From the NCBI GenBank assembly GCA_964428355.1, contig CAYRYU010000009.1, forward strand, positions 57,183 through 121,182: DNA of 64,000 nt, given 5' to 3'. This stretch comes from CAYRYU01 sp964428355 (lineage in GTDB: Bacteria > Muiribacteriota > Ozemobacteria > Ozemobacterales > Ozemobacteraceae). Positions within the stretch are counted from its first letter, which is position 1. Every line of letters starts with the position of its first letter. Shown here one piece after another: positions 16,821 to 25,170 of the stretch. The translations under genes and the position numbers were made by a program. A model generated the notes under the pieces. It saw only the letters and a list, made by a program, of their open reading frames with translations, ran no database searches and was not told the DNA's origin.

Positions 16821-17333
16821 ATGGCAAACCTCCTGCATACCGACCGAAAGGGATTCATCGCCTTCTACTCTTTCATCCTCCTGTTGATCCTCGGAATCTT
16901 CGGAATCGCCTATTGGTGGACATCCCGGCTAACCACGGACATGATCGTCAAGGAATCCCACCGGATCATCGCGCGGAATTTGGCCCAGGCGGGGGTGGAG
17001 AAGGCACTGGTCCATATCATGAACCAGTACCGGCTTGGAAATCCGAGCTTCGAATACCCGACCGGGGGAAATCTCGGCTTCAGCCGGGACAAGGCAGACA
17101 AGGAGTTCAACGTCTCGTTCGCCGATGGCTCCTACCTCGTCGAGCACATCAAGCCGTATGTCGTTCCAGGTTCCGACAGGAAGATGTCGGGAATTCCTTA
17201 TTTCAAGAACCGCGTCCATGTAGGTTTCTACGACGTCTGGGATATTTCCGTCATCGGGAAGGTCGACTCGACCGGTATCAAGGTCAAGGTCCAGACACTG
17301 GCCAAGGTCATCCGTAATTTTGTACAATATTGA
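16821..17333 (+). CDS. Pseudopilin lacking Glu5, GspK/PilX-like
   Basis: 170 residues. DRKG followed by FIAFYSFILLLILGIFG resembles a prepilin signal, but residue +5 after the Gly is tyrosine, not glutamate. Loss of Glu5 is characteristic of GspK-type tip pseudopilins and many PilX proteins. The segment IIARNLAQAGVEKAL after the membrane helix is the usual conserved A-x-x-A-G-x-x-x-A helix of GspK/PilX. At 170 residues it is shorter than GspK (about 300), so the large inserted domain is absent. It ends 60 bases before the FG-GAP gene. Confidence 0.78.
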   Translation: MANLLHTDRKGFIAFYSFILLLILGIFGIAYWWTSRLTTDMIVKESHRIIARNLAQAGVEKALVHIMNQYRLGNPSFEYPTGGNLGFSRDKADKEFNVSFADGSYLVEHIKPYVVPGSDRKMSGIPYFKNRVHVGFYDVWDISVIGKVDSTGIKVKVQTLAKVIRNFVQY

Positions 17334-17393
17334 CAGGGGAGCCTGCTTTCCCGCACTTCGGGAAGAGACCCCCAACGCGAAGGAGGAACGGAA

Positions 17394-18704
17394 ATGAAAC
17401 GGGGAATGGTATATTCGTGGAGTTTTTCCCTGGCTTTCCTTCTCTTCCTGGCCTCGATGGCACAGGCCGCCTCACCGGGCGAAAAAGGGCCCGAGTTCAA
17501 GGGTTGGAAGGCCAAGGTTTCGGGGGACATCTATACCCAGGTCAAGGTGATCGAGGATATGGACGGAGACGGCACCCGGGATCTCATCTTCGGAGCGGTC
17601 GACGGTGATATCCATGTCTTCTCGTCGAAGGGGGTCGAATATTTCCGCCCTCCCATGATTCCCATCAAGACCGGTGCCCCGATCCTCAATGAGATCTCCC
17701 TCGTCGATCTCGACAAGGACAATGTTCCCGAGATCGTCACCACCTCGATGAACGGAAAGGTATCCTGTTTCGGACGCGACGGCAGGAAACAATGGGAGTA
17801 TGACACGAAGCGTGAAATCCGGATGACCTCTCCGGAGGTCGTCGACATCGACGGAACGGGCCGTATCAACATTTTCTGCGGTTCAAAAGCTGGGAGGATC
17901 ATCTGCCTCGACAAGTCAGGAAGATTGACCTGGGAGCAATCCACATCCACATCGGTTTCCGGGAAACTCTCTTCTTCCGATCTCACGGGTGACGGCATCC
18001 GGGAGATACTCCTCAAGGACGACAACGGCAAGGTGATGGTGGTGAGTCCCGAAACGGGACTTCCCACCCAGGGCTGGCCTCAATCGACGGTCCCCAACCT
18101 GACTTATCCGTTCGAGGTCGGGGCCACGGACGTAAATGGGGACGGCCTTCGCGAAGTGTACACGACCACCCCCGAAAAGAAATTCATCCTCTGGAGACAC
18201 ACGGGGGAAAAAAGGAACGAGTTCAAGCTGACCGATGCGGCCCATACTGCTCCGAAGGTCGCCGACCTGAACGGGGACGGCCGCGATGAATTCATCATCG
18301 GGCAAGCAGACGGAACCATCGCCGTGTGCGACGAGAACGGGAAATCCCTTCCCGGGTTCCCATTCGAGACGAAACATTCGATCTACCACTCCCCGTCGGT
18401 GATCGATGTCAACGGAGACGGAAAGCTTGAGCTGGTTTTCACCGCCTGGAACCCCGAAGGGATAGGTGAGAAGGCCGGGTATATCATGGCCCTGAACAGG
18501 GACGGAACTCCCCTGAAGGAATACCCGAAGTACATAGGCAAGACTCTCGCCCCCCTCACCTTTGCCGATCTCGATGGGGATGGGTTCCTCGAGATGATCG
18601 CGGCGGGCGGAATCAGCTACACATGTGAACAACTCCACGTTTTCCCGACCTTTGCCCGGGTCCAGATCAAGATGGCGGTGCTCGGAGCGGAGGTTAAGTT
18701 TTGA
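17394..18704 (+). CDS. Exported FG-GAP/VCBS beta-propeller protein
   Basis: 436 residues. The signal peptide ends in AQAAS (about residue 25). Repeated calcium-loop motifs, DxDxDGxxE/D, occur about every 60 residues (MDGDGTRDL, DLDKDNVPEI, DIDGTGRINI, DVNGDGLREV, DLNGDGRDEF, DVNGDGKLEL, DLDGDGFLEM), giving a seven-bladed integrin-like propeller. Such proteins bind Ca2+ and act in adhesion or as assembly partners outside the cytoplasm. It is preceded by AAGGAGGAAC and overlaps the TTG start of the TPR gene. Being in one unit with three pseudopilins suggests that it is exported or displayed with them. Confidence 0.82.
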   Translation: MKRGMVYSWSFSLAFLLFLASMAQAASPGEKGPEFKGWKAKVSGDIYTQVKVIEDMDGDGTRDLIFGAVDGDIHVFSSKGVEYFRPPMIPIKTGAPILNEISLVDLDKDNVPEIVTTSMNGKVSCFGRDGRKQWEYDTKREIRMTSPEVVDIDGTGRINIFCGSKAGRIICLDKSGRLTWEQSTSTSVSGKLSSSDLTGDGIREILLKDDNGKVMVVSPETGLPTQGWPQSTVPNLTYPFEVGATDVNGDGLREVYTTTPEKKFILWRHTGEKRNEFKLTDAAHTAPKVADLNGDGRDEFIIGQADGTIAVCDENGKSLPGFPFETKHSIYHSPSVIDVNGDGKLELVFTAWNPEGIGEKAGYIMALNRDGTPLKEYPKYIGKTLAPLTFADLDGDGFLEMIAAGGISYTCEQLHVFPTFARVQIKMAVLGAEVKF

Positions 18705-20020
18705 CCGCTTCCAGGAAAACCAGCTGGATTTCAATATCCCTTCTTCTTGGAAACATATTCTGCATGGTGGCGGTTTTTCCTGCATTGTGTCAGGAAGCCG
18801 AGGACATCGCCGAGTTCCTGAACAAGGGGCAGGAATGCTATAACAAGCACGATCTCCAGGGTGCTGCCATCGAGTTCGAGAATGTACTGATGCTCGACTC
18901 ACGGAACTTCGAAGCGAAGGTTTGGTTGGCCCAGATCTACACGGATATGAAGCTGCTCCACAAAGCCCGCAACCTCCTGGAACAAATCCGCAAGGTTGCC
19001 CCTGAACATGCACGGGTAAAGGCCCTTTCGAAACTCATCGGAGATGAACCCGCCAAGATCACGAAAAGGGAACCCGATCTGGTCGTCCACGAGGCACTCA
19101 CCATCCTAGGCTCGGGAACCCGTCTCCGCCCCTTCGGTTTGGTCATTCCCGAAGGCAAGGTCAAGGATCCCGAGGAAGCCGCCCCCATCCAACTGGAGGA
19201 GAAAGTGGAAACGGGGGAACCCGCCCCCGAACTGGCTGGCTTCAACAAGCAGGAAGGCCCCCTGGGCGCTGTTTTCGAGGCATGGACCAGCGAGGGCTTG
19301 AACGCCGGTCTGGATGCCTATTTTCGGGCGGTCATCGACGATGTATCCCTTGCCGAAGCTGATGACCACGGGCTTTTGAAAGAAGGCCTGAAATTCTTCG
19401 AACCGAGGCTCAGAGCGAACGCCTCGGATCCGGAAACCCTCTATTATCTGGGCATGATCGCCTATTTCAACGGAGTCCTCGATCGATCCGCGAAGTTCCT
19501 CGACCCACTCAGGGGAAGTGACGGTCCCCGTCAGGAAATGCTCTCAAAGGTTCTCGCCGATCTCGACAAGCGAAAGGCACAGGAAGAGGCACGGCTTGCC
19601 GCCATCAGAAAGGAAGAGGAGGCACGCGAAGCCGCCAAGAAAGCCGAAGCGGAGCGGCAGGCGGCGGCACAGGCAGCGGCAGCCCAGGCGTCCGCGAACA
19701 CCGCCAGTCCGGGCGCCCCACTCACAGGGACCGACGCCATGCATGCCGAAGGGTACGAGTTGTATAAGAAGGGCCAGCTCGATGCCGCCATAGAAAAGTT
19801 CCAGTCCGCGATCAAGGAAAAGGCCACCGAGCCCAAGTTTTTCTACCACCTTGGCCTTGCGCTCACGGACAAAGGCCTCGCGGGGAACGTCGATTCCTTC
19901 GACCGGGCCATCGAATCGTTCAACCAGGTCATCCATCTCGATCCGGGAAGCAAAATGGCGAAGGATTCCGAAGTCATGATCCGGGACATCGTCGCGGCGA
20001 AGAATTCCCTGAAACGCTGA
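18701..20020 (+). CDS. Exported TPR-repeat protein
   Basis: 439 residues from a TTG start that overlaps the previous stop (TTGA) and has GGAGCGGAGG upstream. The N-terminal hydrophobic segment (ISISLLLGNIFCMVAVFPALC) is a signal peptide or anchor. TPR pairs follow at about residues 38-110 (AEFLNKGQECYNKHDLQGAAIEFENVL). A charged, alanine-rich coiled-coil stretch lies at about residues 280-335. At the C-terminus there is another TPR group (AEGYELYKKGQLDAAIEKFQ). It ends the operon; the next gene has its own promoter. Probably an envelope scaffold for the neighbouring pseudopilin/propeller set. Confidence 0.78.
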   Translation: MTASRKTSWISISLLLGNIFCMVAVFPALCQEAEDIAEFLNKGQECYNKHDLQGAAIEFENVLMLDSRNFEAKVWLAQIYTDMKLLHKARNLLEQIRKVAPEHARVKALSKLIGDEPAKITKREPDLVVHEALTILGSGTRLRPFGLVIPEGKVKDPEEAAPIQLEEKVETGEPAPELAGFNKQEGPLGAVFEAWTSEGLNAGLDAYFRAVIDDVSLAEADDHGLLKEGLKFFEPRLRANASDPETLYYLGMIAYFNGVLDRSAKFLDPLRGSDGPRQEMLSKVLADLDKRKAQEEARLAAIRKEEEAREAAKKAEAERQAAAQAAAAQASANTASPGAPLTGTDAMHAEGYELYKKGQLDAAIEKFQSAIKEKATEPKFFYHLGLALTDKGLAGNVDSFDRAIESFNQVIHLDPGSKMAKDSEVMIRDIVAAKNSLKR

Positions 20021-20099
20021 TCCCCCGATCCCTCCAGCAATCCCCCCCCGGAGCCCAGCCCATTGTACCGCAGCGCTTAGCCAGACTGGGGTGAAGTGG

Positions 20100-20129
20100 T
20101 TGATTTTTTCCGGGAATAGTGGGTATAAT
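20100..20129 (+). promoter_or_regulatory. Promoter of the 20.2-25.0 kb metabolic cluster
   Basis: TTGATT at 20100-20105, 18 bases, TATAAT at 20124-20129, a perfect -10 box. The leader is about 40 nt. The rest of 20021-20174 holds no other feature I can support. Confidence 0.7.
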
Positions 20130-20174
20130 TGGCCCGTTTTCCCCACGATGAAATGACGGGCAGGCGCCAACCCA

Positions 20175-20897
20175 ATGACTGAAATCGAACAATCCTCAAT
20201 ATCGACCTCCAAATCGGTGGGAATCACCCTCGAGGTTCCCCAGACCCGGCCTTTCGAAGGCTTTTTCTTCCTGAGAAAGGAATGGATCGACCAGGAGGAC
20301 GGAATAGACAGGGTCAGTTTCAACATGACCCTGGGTCACCTCAACGAGCCCGCAGACTGGAAGAACACCCAAACCTTCATCATGATGCCCGAATGGGGAA
20401 ACATACCCCTGAAACGCACATGGATCGTTCGCCTTCCCACCCACATCGAGGGCCGGGACCGCTACCTTTTCCATTATTTCTTCCAGGTTTTCTATTCCAA
20501 CGGCACGGAACGGGTTAGCAACGCTTTTTCCCAGATGGTCATGCCGCGTGAGTTCGAATACATTGATTATTCGGGGGAGTTTCACAACGTCCGGCTTCAC
20601 TGGAGCCTGGGCTCGTGGTCCTACCCCCAGGATACCGACCTGGAGGTCGACGGGATCGAATGGGGCACCGAGTTTTCCGTCAGTAACGCGATCTACCGGG
20701 CCAACGACAAACTCTACCTGAACGGCCGGGTTTTGATGGTCGGCCGGCTTCCGGTTCCCCGAAGGTTCCGCGGCCTGATCTGGGGTCCCAAAGGCTCCGA
20801 GATCCGCTACTGCTTCCAGCTTCAGCGAATTTTGCCGGAAGGAAGCGACCTCCGTTGGGACAACAATCTCGGAAAAGATTATTCATTGACACTCTAA
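20175..20897 (+). CDS. Protein of unknown function
   Basis: 240 residues, no signal peptide or membrane segment. It is rich in aromatic residues and short strands (GFFFLRKEWIDQEDG, YLFHYFFQVFYSNG, LHWSLGSWSYPQDTD) and ends with WDNNLGKDYSLTL, which recalls the last strand of starch-binding CBM25/26-like beta-sandwiches. The similarity is too short to name the family. A Shine-Dalgarno sequence is weak here (GGGCAGG, 13 bases from the ATG). It is separated from the isochorismatase-like gene by 21 bases and likely shares its mRNA. Confidence 0.65.
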   Translation: MTEIEQSSISTSKSVGITLEVPQTRPFEGFFFLRKEWIDQEDGIDRVSFNMTLGHLNEPADWKNTQTFIMMPEWGNIPLKRTWIVRLPTHIEGRDRYLFHYFFQVFYSNGTERVSNAFSQMVMPREFEYIDYSGEFHNVRLHWSLGSWSYPQDTDLEVDGIEWGTEFSVSNAIYRANDKLYLNGRVLMVGRLPVPRRFRGLIWGPKGSEIRYCFQLQRILPEGSDLRWDNNLGKDYSLTL

Positions 20898-20918
20898 TGG
20901 CGAGGAGATAGCCCACGT

Positions 20919-21488
20919 ATGAGACATCCCGACATCCTGTCCCGGGAAGGCGCGGTCCTTCTCATCTGCGACGTCCAGAAGAACTGCATCAAGCCCATCT
21001 ACCGCAAGGAACCCATGATCAACAACATAAAGACCCTCGTTTCCTTCGCTGGAATGGTCGGACTTCCCATCCTTCTGACCGAGCTTTCCCCTCAGCAATT
21101 CGGAGGAACCATCGAGGAGATCAAGAAACTCATTCCCCGCCTCGAACCCATCAAGAGAAGCCGGTACAGCTGCTTCGGAAGCGAGGATCTCACGCTCCGC
21201 CTCGAAGCGATGAACACCAACACCCTCACCGTGGTAGGGATGGAAACCCACGTTTCCATTGCCCAGACGGTCCTCGACGCCCTGACCCGCGGGTACCGGG
21301 TTCACGTCGTCCTTGACGCGACAAGCTCCCGGCGAAAAGTGAACTGGAGGTTCGCGCTCGAGAAGATGAGGCGGGCAGGCGCCATCCTCACTACCATGGA
21401 GATGGCGATGCACGAGATCATCGAACGGGTGGATGTTGCACACTACGAGAAGTTCAAGGAACTCATCGGATCCATCGGAGGCCGGTAG
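20919..21488 (+). CDS. Isochorismatase-fold protein with Cys-to-Ser at the nucleophile
   Basis: 189 residues, the usual length of single-domain cysteine hydrolases (nicotinamidase/isochorismatase superfamily). The catalytic-aspartate strand is LLICDVQ (D18). The nucleophile elbow, normally G-x-E-T/A-H-x-C-V, reads GMETHVSIAQT, so Ser113 stands where Cys is expected (codon TCC). The rest of the fold is intact, including LSPQQFGGT and DATSSR. Isochorismatases proper also lack the cysteine (Gly there), so it may be a hydrolase using another mechanism, or a binding protein. GAGGAG precedes the ATG. It lies in a unit with a P-loop ATPase and the 2-oxoacid oxidoreductase. Confidence 0.8.
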   Translation: MRHPDILSREGAVLLICDVQKNCIKPIYRKEPMINNIKTLVSFAGMVGLPILLTELSPQQFGGTIEEIKKLIPRLEPIKRSRYSCFGSEDLTLRLEAMNTNTLTVVGMETHVSIAQTVLDALTRGYRVHVVLDATSSRRKVNWRFALEKMRRAGAILTTMEMAMHEIIERVDVAHYEKFKELIGSIGGR

Positions 21489-21495
21489 CGGTCCG

Positions 21496-22302
21496 ATGAA
21501 ATCGATCCTCTCCGACCAGGCTTCGGTCGTTTTTCTGATCGGAGGTTTGGGCGCGGGAAAGACCGAGCTTGCCCTCAACATGGCCATCCGGAAAGCGCGG
21601 CTGTCCGGCCCCGGCACCGTTCGCCTGGTCGACCTGGATATCGTCAATCCGTATTTCCGGGTCCGGAAACTGCGCGACGAGATCGAACGGGAAGGCGTCG
21701 TCCTGGTTTGCCCCGAGGGGAAAAGCGCCGCGGGTGATCTCCCCGCCCTTCCTCCGGGCATCTGGCCCGCCCTTGAGTCCCCCTCGGGATCAATCGTGTG
21801 TGATGTTGGGGGGGGAGAAATCGGCCTCAGGATCCTTATCCGGCTCCGCGATTCGACTGGCTCCCGCACCCCTTTCGTCCTATTCATCCTGAATCCATTC
21901 CGACCCGGGTTCCTTTCCCCCGACCAGATGGCTGGAAGTTTCCGAACCCTTTCCGAGATTTCCGGCCTGAAGGTCACCCACGTGGTGGCAAACCCCCATC
22001 TTGTCCATGAAACGACTGCCGCCACATTCATTTCAGGGTTCGAGCGGGTCATTGAGTTCGCCGGAAGTATCGGCCTGCCCGTTCCCTTCGCGATGGCAGT
22101 CCCGCATGTTCTAAGGGATCTCTCCTCGGACCGCATCCATTCAAAGGATTTCAAGGGCAGTTACGATGCGGTCGGAAGCCCCGATTCCCCGCAGGACTTC
22201 ACCTTTCGCGGAACTCCGCTCTTCTCCCTGTCACGCTTCTGGGAACAACCATGGAGAATAGGGTCCCAGGCGGCCGGAACCATCGGCCCGAAGGGAATCT
22301 GA
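21496..22302 (+). CDS. P-loop ATPase of unknown role
   Basis: 268 residues from ATG 21496, seven bases after the preceding stop. Walker A is GGLGAGKT (residues 16-23) after a hydrophobic strand. A second aspartate strand, VRLVDLDIVNPYFRVRKL, resembles the deviant switch of SIMIBI/MinD-CobQ ATPases that place an Asp after the first strand. Walker B-like SIVCDVGGGEIG follows, with glycine-rich D-x-G-G-G. The C-terminal half has a substrate-like strand VTHVVANPHLVHETT. No membrane segment. Its place directly before the oxidoreductase genes suggests a maturation, cofactor or regulatory role for that complex; this is inference. Confidence 0.7.
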   Translation: MKSILSDQASVVFLIGGLGAGKTELALNMAIRKARLSGPGTVRLVDLDIVNPYFRVRKLRDEIEREGVVLVCPEGKSAAGDLPALPPGIWPALESPSGSIVCDVGGGEIGLRILIRLRDSTGSRTPFVLFILNPFRPGFLSPDQMAGSFRTLSEISGLKVTHVVANPHLVHETTAATFISGFERVIEFAGSIGLPVPFAMAVPHVLRDLSSDRIHSKDFKGSYDAVGSPDSPQDFTFRGTPLFSLSRFWEQPWRIGSQAAGTIGPKGI

Positions 22303-22364
22303 TCCCCAACCCCCCGGTTTTCTCCCCGGCCGGTGGCCGCAACGCTTCCGAAAGGAGTCTCGAG

Positions 22365-23117
22365 ATGAAACAGGTTTTTTCCCGACCTAAATGCATGACC
22401 AACACACCCTTCCATTATTGTCCGGGATGCGATCATGGCGTGGTCCACCGCCTGGTCGGAGAGTGCCTCGACGAGCTGGAAGTCGCTGACCGCGCGATCG
22501 GAATCGCTCCGGTCGGTTGCTCGGTTTTCGCATACGACTATTTCGACATTGATTTCCACTCGGCCCCCCACGGCCGAGCCCCGGCGGTCGCCACAGGAAT
22601 CAAACGCGTCCGCCCCGATTCGATCGTTTTCACCTACCAGGGTGACGGCGATCTGGGGGCAATCGGAACCGCCGAGATCATCCACGCCGCCAACCGCGGA
22701 GAGAAGATCACGGGAGTTTTCATCAACAACGCCATCTACGGCATGACCGGAGGCCAGATGGCGCCGACAACCCTCGTCGGGATGAAGACGGCGACCTCCC
22801 CATACGGCCGGGATGCCTCCCTCTGCGGTCATCCCATCCGTGTCTGCGAGATGCTCGCGACTCTCCAGAGCCCGGTTTACGTGGCCAGGGTTGCGGTCAA
22901 CACCCCTGCAAACCTCATGAAGGCCAAGAAGACCCTCAAGAACGCCTTCAAGCTCCAGAAGGAAGGCAAGGGCTTCACTTTTGTCGAGTTCGTATCGATC
23001 TGCCCGACGAATTGGGGGAAAAAGCCCACCGATTCGCACCAGTGGCTGGCTGAAAACATGCTCCCGGTTTTCCCCCTCGCCACCTACAAGGATGTCACAG
23101 GCATCGACAAAGCCTGA
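22365..23117 (+). CDS. 2-oxoacid:ferredoxin oxidoreductase, TPP-binding beta subunit
   Basis: 250 residues from ATG 22365 with AAAGGAGT seven bases upstream. It carries CPGCDHG (residues 19-25), the cysteine pair and histidine typical of the beta subunit, and the thiamine-pyrophosphate motif starting GDGDLGAIG near residue 93 and ending with NNAIYGMTGGQ. With alpha, gamma and the ferredoxin subunit it oxidatively decarboxylates a 2-oxoacid to an acyl-CoA, reducing ferredoxin. The subunit layout fits 2-ketoisovalerate (VOR) or 2-oxoglutarate (KOR) enzymes; the exact substrate is not decidable here. Confidence 0.9.
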   Translation: MKQVFSRPKCMTNTPFHYCPGCDHGVVHRLVGECLDELEVADRAIGIAPVGCSVFAYDYFDIDFHSAPHGRAPAVATGIKRVRPDSIVFTYQGDGDLGAIGTAEIIHAANRGEKITGVFINNAIYGMTGGQMAPTTLVGMKTATSPYGRDASLCGHPIRVCEMLATLQSPVYVARVAVNTPANLMKAKKTLKNAFKLQKEGKGFTFVEFVSICPTNWGKKPTDSHQWLAENMLPVFPLATYKDVTGIDKA

Positions 23118-23130
23118 AGGGTATAGAACC

Positions 23131-23676
23131 ATGGACAAACAAGCGGAAGAAATCATCATGGCCGGTTTCGGGGGACAGGGAATCCTGTTCCTCGGCAAGG
23201 TCCTGGCGGAATTCGGCTTGTCCGCCGGAAAAAACGTCTCCTGGATTCCCTCCTATGGGCCTGAAATGCGAGGAGGAACGGCCAACTGCACCGTAGTGAT
23301 CTCCGAAAGCCCCATCGCCTCCCCGATCGTCCTGGAGCCCGATACCGTGATCGCCATGAATCGGCCATCCGTGGCCAAGTTCATGCCCAAGATCCGGAAG
23401 GGGGGGATGCTCCTCTACAATTCTTCCCTCATCGAGGGCGAGAAGTTCCGGGATGATGTCAAAACCTACGGGATTCCCGCAAGCAAAATCGCGGACGAGC
23501 TTGGAAATCCCAAGGTCGCGAATCTGGTGATGGTCGGCGCCTACATCCGGCATTGCACCTTTTTCGATTACGACAAGGTCGCCAACGTCCTTCCAAAGAT
23601 CATTCCAGCCAAGAAGAAGGAAATGGCCGAGATCAACAAGGCCGCCTTCGACAAAGGCTACAACTTCGGCAAATAA
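23131..23676 (+). CDS. 2-oxoacid:ferredoxin oxidoreductase gamma subunit (copy 1)
   Basis: 181 residues from ATG 23131, 13 bases after the beta gene. [13 protein letters not shown] is the N-terminal signature of the gamma (Pyr-ferredoxin oxidoreductase catalytic) domain. [13 protein letters not shown] and [12 protein letters not shown] are also conserved. Gamma contributes to CoA binding. A second, roughly two-thirds identical gamma gene lies at 25171, after the alpha subunit. Cytosolic. Confidence 0.9.
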   Translation: MDKQAEEIIMAGFGGQGILFLGKVLAEFGLSAGKNVSWIPSYGPEMRGGTANCTVVISESPIASPIVLEPDTVIAMNRPSVAKFMPKIRKGGMLLYNSSLIEGEKFRDDVKTYGIPASKIADELGNPKVANLVMVGAYIRHCTFFDYDKVANVLPKIIPAKKKEMAEINKAAFDKGYNFGK

Positions 23677-23692
23677 GGAAAGGAGGAACAAC

Positions 23693-23899
23693 ATGCCCAA
23701 GTGGGTCATCAATGAAGATCTCTGCAAGGGATGTGGAATTTGCATCGGCCGCTGCCCCGTCAAGGTCCTCGGGGTTGCAGACCACCTAACCCCCAAGGGG
23801 TTCCATCCCGCCAAGATGCTCAACGAGGAGAAGTGCACCAGCTGCGCAGTCTGTGCCCGCAGTTGTCCCGATATCGCCATCGAGGTCTTCCGGGCCTGA
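23693..23899 (+). CDS. 2-oxoacid:ferredoxin oxidoreductase delta subunit, 2[4Fe-4S] ferredoxin
   Basis: 68 residues. Two classic clusters: C11-x2-C14-x2-C17-x3-C21-P and C48-x2-C51-x2-C54-x3-C58-P, ligating two [4Fe-4S] centres that pass electrons from the TPP site to external ferredoxin. AGGAAAGGAGGA upstream is a strong ribosome site. It sits between gamma and alpha as in four-subunit VOR/KOR operons. Confidence 0.93.
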   Translation: MPKWVINEDLCKGCGICIGRCPVKVLGVADHLTPKGFHPAKMLNEEKCTSCAVCARSCPDIAIEVFRA

Positions 23900-23945
23900 G
23901 GCGCAAGCCTCGACGGAGACCCCTTCGTGAAAAGGAGATTCGAAA

Positions 23946-25028
23946 ATGTCTGAAAAGATCCTGATGAAAGGAAACGAGGTGATTGGCGAGGCGGCGGTTC
24001 TGGCCGGTTGCCGTTACTATTTCGGATACCCCATCACCCCCCAGAGCGAGCTTCCCGCGTATCTTGCCAAGCGCCTTCCCGAGGTCGAGGGGGTTTTCCT
24101 CCAGGCCGAGAGTGAAGTCGCAGCCATCAACATGGTCTTCGGGGCGGCAAGCGCCGGTGCCCGGGTAATGACGAGCAGTTCCAGCCCCGGGGTAAGCCTC
24201 AAGCAAGAGGGTATTTCCTATATCGCCGCTGCCGAGCTTCCCTGCGTCATCATCAACGTGGTCCGCGGCGGACCGGGCCTTGGGAACATCGCACCCGCAC
24301 AGTCGGATTACTTCCAGGCCACCCGCGGTGGTGGCCACGGCGATTACCGGACCATCGTTCTCGCCCCCCATTCGGTGCAGGAGATGGCCGATCTTACGAC
24401 CCGGGCCTTCGACATCGCCGACCAATACCGGAATCCCGTTCTCATTCTAGCAGACGGCGTTCTCGGCCAGATGATGGAACCCGTTCTTCTGCCACCTCCC
24501 ACCGATTACGACAAGGATTCCAAAAAGTGGGCACTGGGCGTGTCCGGCAAACGGGAGAAGCGAAACCTCTGCACCACGATCTTCCTGGACGTCGACCAGC
24601 TCGAGGAACACAACTGGCATCTTTACCAAAAGTACCAGTACATCACGGACGAGTTCACCACCGGCAAGCAAAAGGACCTCGGATACGAGCTCTACGAGGT
24701 TGATGATGCCGAGATCATCCTAGTCGGATACGGGATCATCGCCCGAATCCTCAAGACCGTCGTCGAGAAATGCCGAAAGCGGGGAATCAAGGCTGGCCTC
24801 ATACGTCCCATCTCCCTGTGGCCCTTCCCCTCGAAGGTTTTCGCGGAATATGCGGAGAAAACCAAGAATTTCCTGGTCGTCGAAATGTCCTGCGGTCAGA
24901 TGATCGATGACGTCAAGCTTGCCCTGAACGGGAAGAAGCCGGCCTTCTTCTTCGGCCGGACAGGCGGAACGATTCCGTCCGATTTCGAGATTCTCAACGA
25001 GGTGGACAAGATCGTCCGACCTGATTGA
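23946..25028 (+). CDS. vorB: 2-oxoacid:ferredoxin oxidoreductase alpha subunit (VorB-type)
   Basis: 360 residues. The start ILMKGNEVIGEAAVLAGC and then YYFGYPITPQSEL is the signature of the alpha subunit commonly named VorB (3-methyl-2-oxobutanoate dehydrogenase) and of KorA. GGPGLGNIAPAQSDYFQA and the C-terminal EMSCGQMIDDVK region are conserved in the same group. The protein forms the pyrimidine-binding half of the TPP site with the beta subunit. The family cannot be split safely into VOR and KOR by eye; VorB is slightly favoured by the N-terminus and length. It appears to end the first part of the operon: a 13-bp inverted repeat and a promoter follow. Confidence 0.88.
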   Translation: MSEKILMKGNEVIGEAAVLAGCRYYFGYPITPQSELPAYLAKRLPEVEGVFLQAESEVAAINMVFGAASAGARVMTSSSSPGVSLKQEGISYIAAAELPCVIINVVRGGPGLGNIAPAQSDYFQATRGGGHGDYRTIVLAPHSVQEMADLTTRAFDIADQYRNPVLILADGVLGQMMEPVLLPPPTDYDKDSKKWALGVSGKREKRNLCTTIFLDVDQLEEHNWHLYQKYQYITDEFTTGKQKDLGYELYEVDDAEIILVGYGIIARILKTVVEKCRKRGIKAGLIRPISLWPFPSKVFAEYAEKTKNFLVVEMSCGQMIDDVKLALNGKKPAFFFGRTGGTIPSDFEILNEVDKIVRPD

Positions 25029-25037
25029 GCCCAGAAA

Positions 25038-25092
25038 CCACTTCCGATTCCTCTTGCTTTCCGCCGCTTGCGGATTGTAGAATCGGAAGTGG
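25038..25092. promoter_or_regulatory. Inverted repeat enclosing the promoter of the second gamma gene
   Basis: CCACTTCCGATTC at 25038-25050 and its exact complement at 25080-25092 are 29 bases apart. The spacer has a smaller pair (CCGC/GCGG). Within this region lie TTGCTT (25054-25059), 18 bases, and TAGAAT (25078-25083), a good promoter for the gene at 25171. The right arm covers the -10 box. It could be an operator, or the terminator hairpin of the upstream operon. No T-run follows. Confidence 0.6.
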
Positions 25093-25170
25093 GTCCGGGC
25101 GAACCCGGAAGCGGAGTGTCGGACGGCCCGAAAGCCGTCGCTCGTTTTTGAACTTACCAGGAGGGAAGGA

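Noticed and set aside
17330..17335. TTGACA overlapping the end of the third pseudopilin as a promoter for the FG-GAP gene
   Set aside because: No acceptable -10 box lies 16-19 bases downstream; the gene is more likely read from the upstream promoter.
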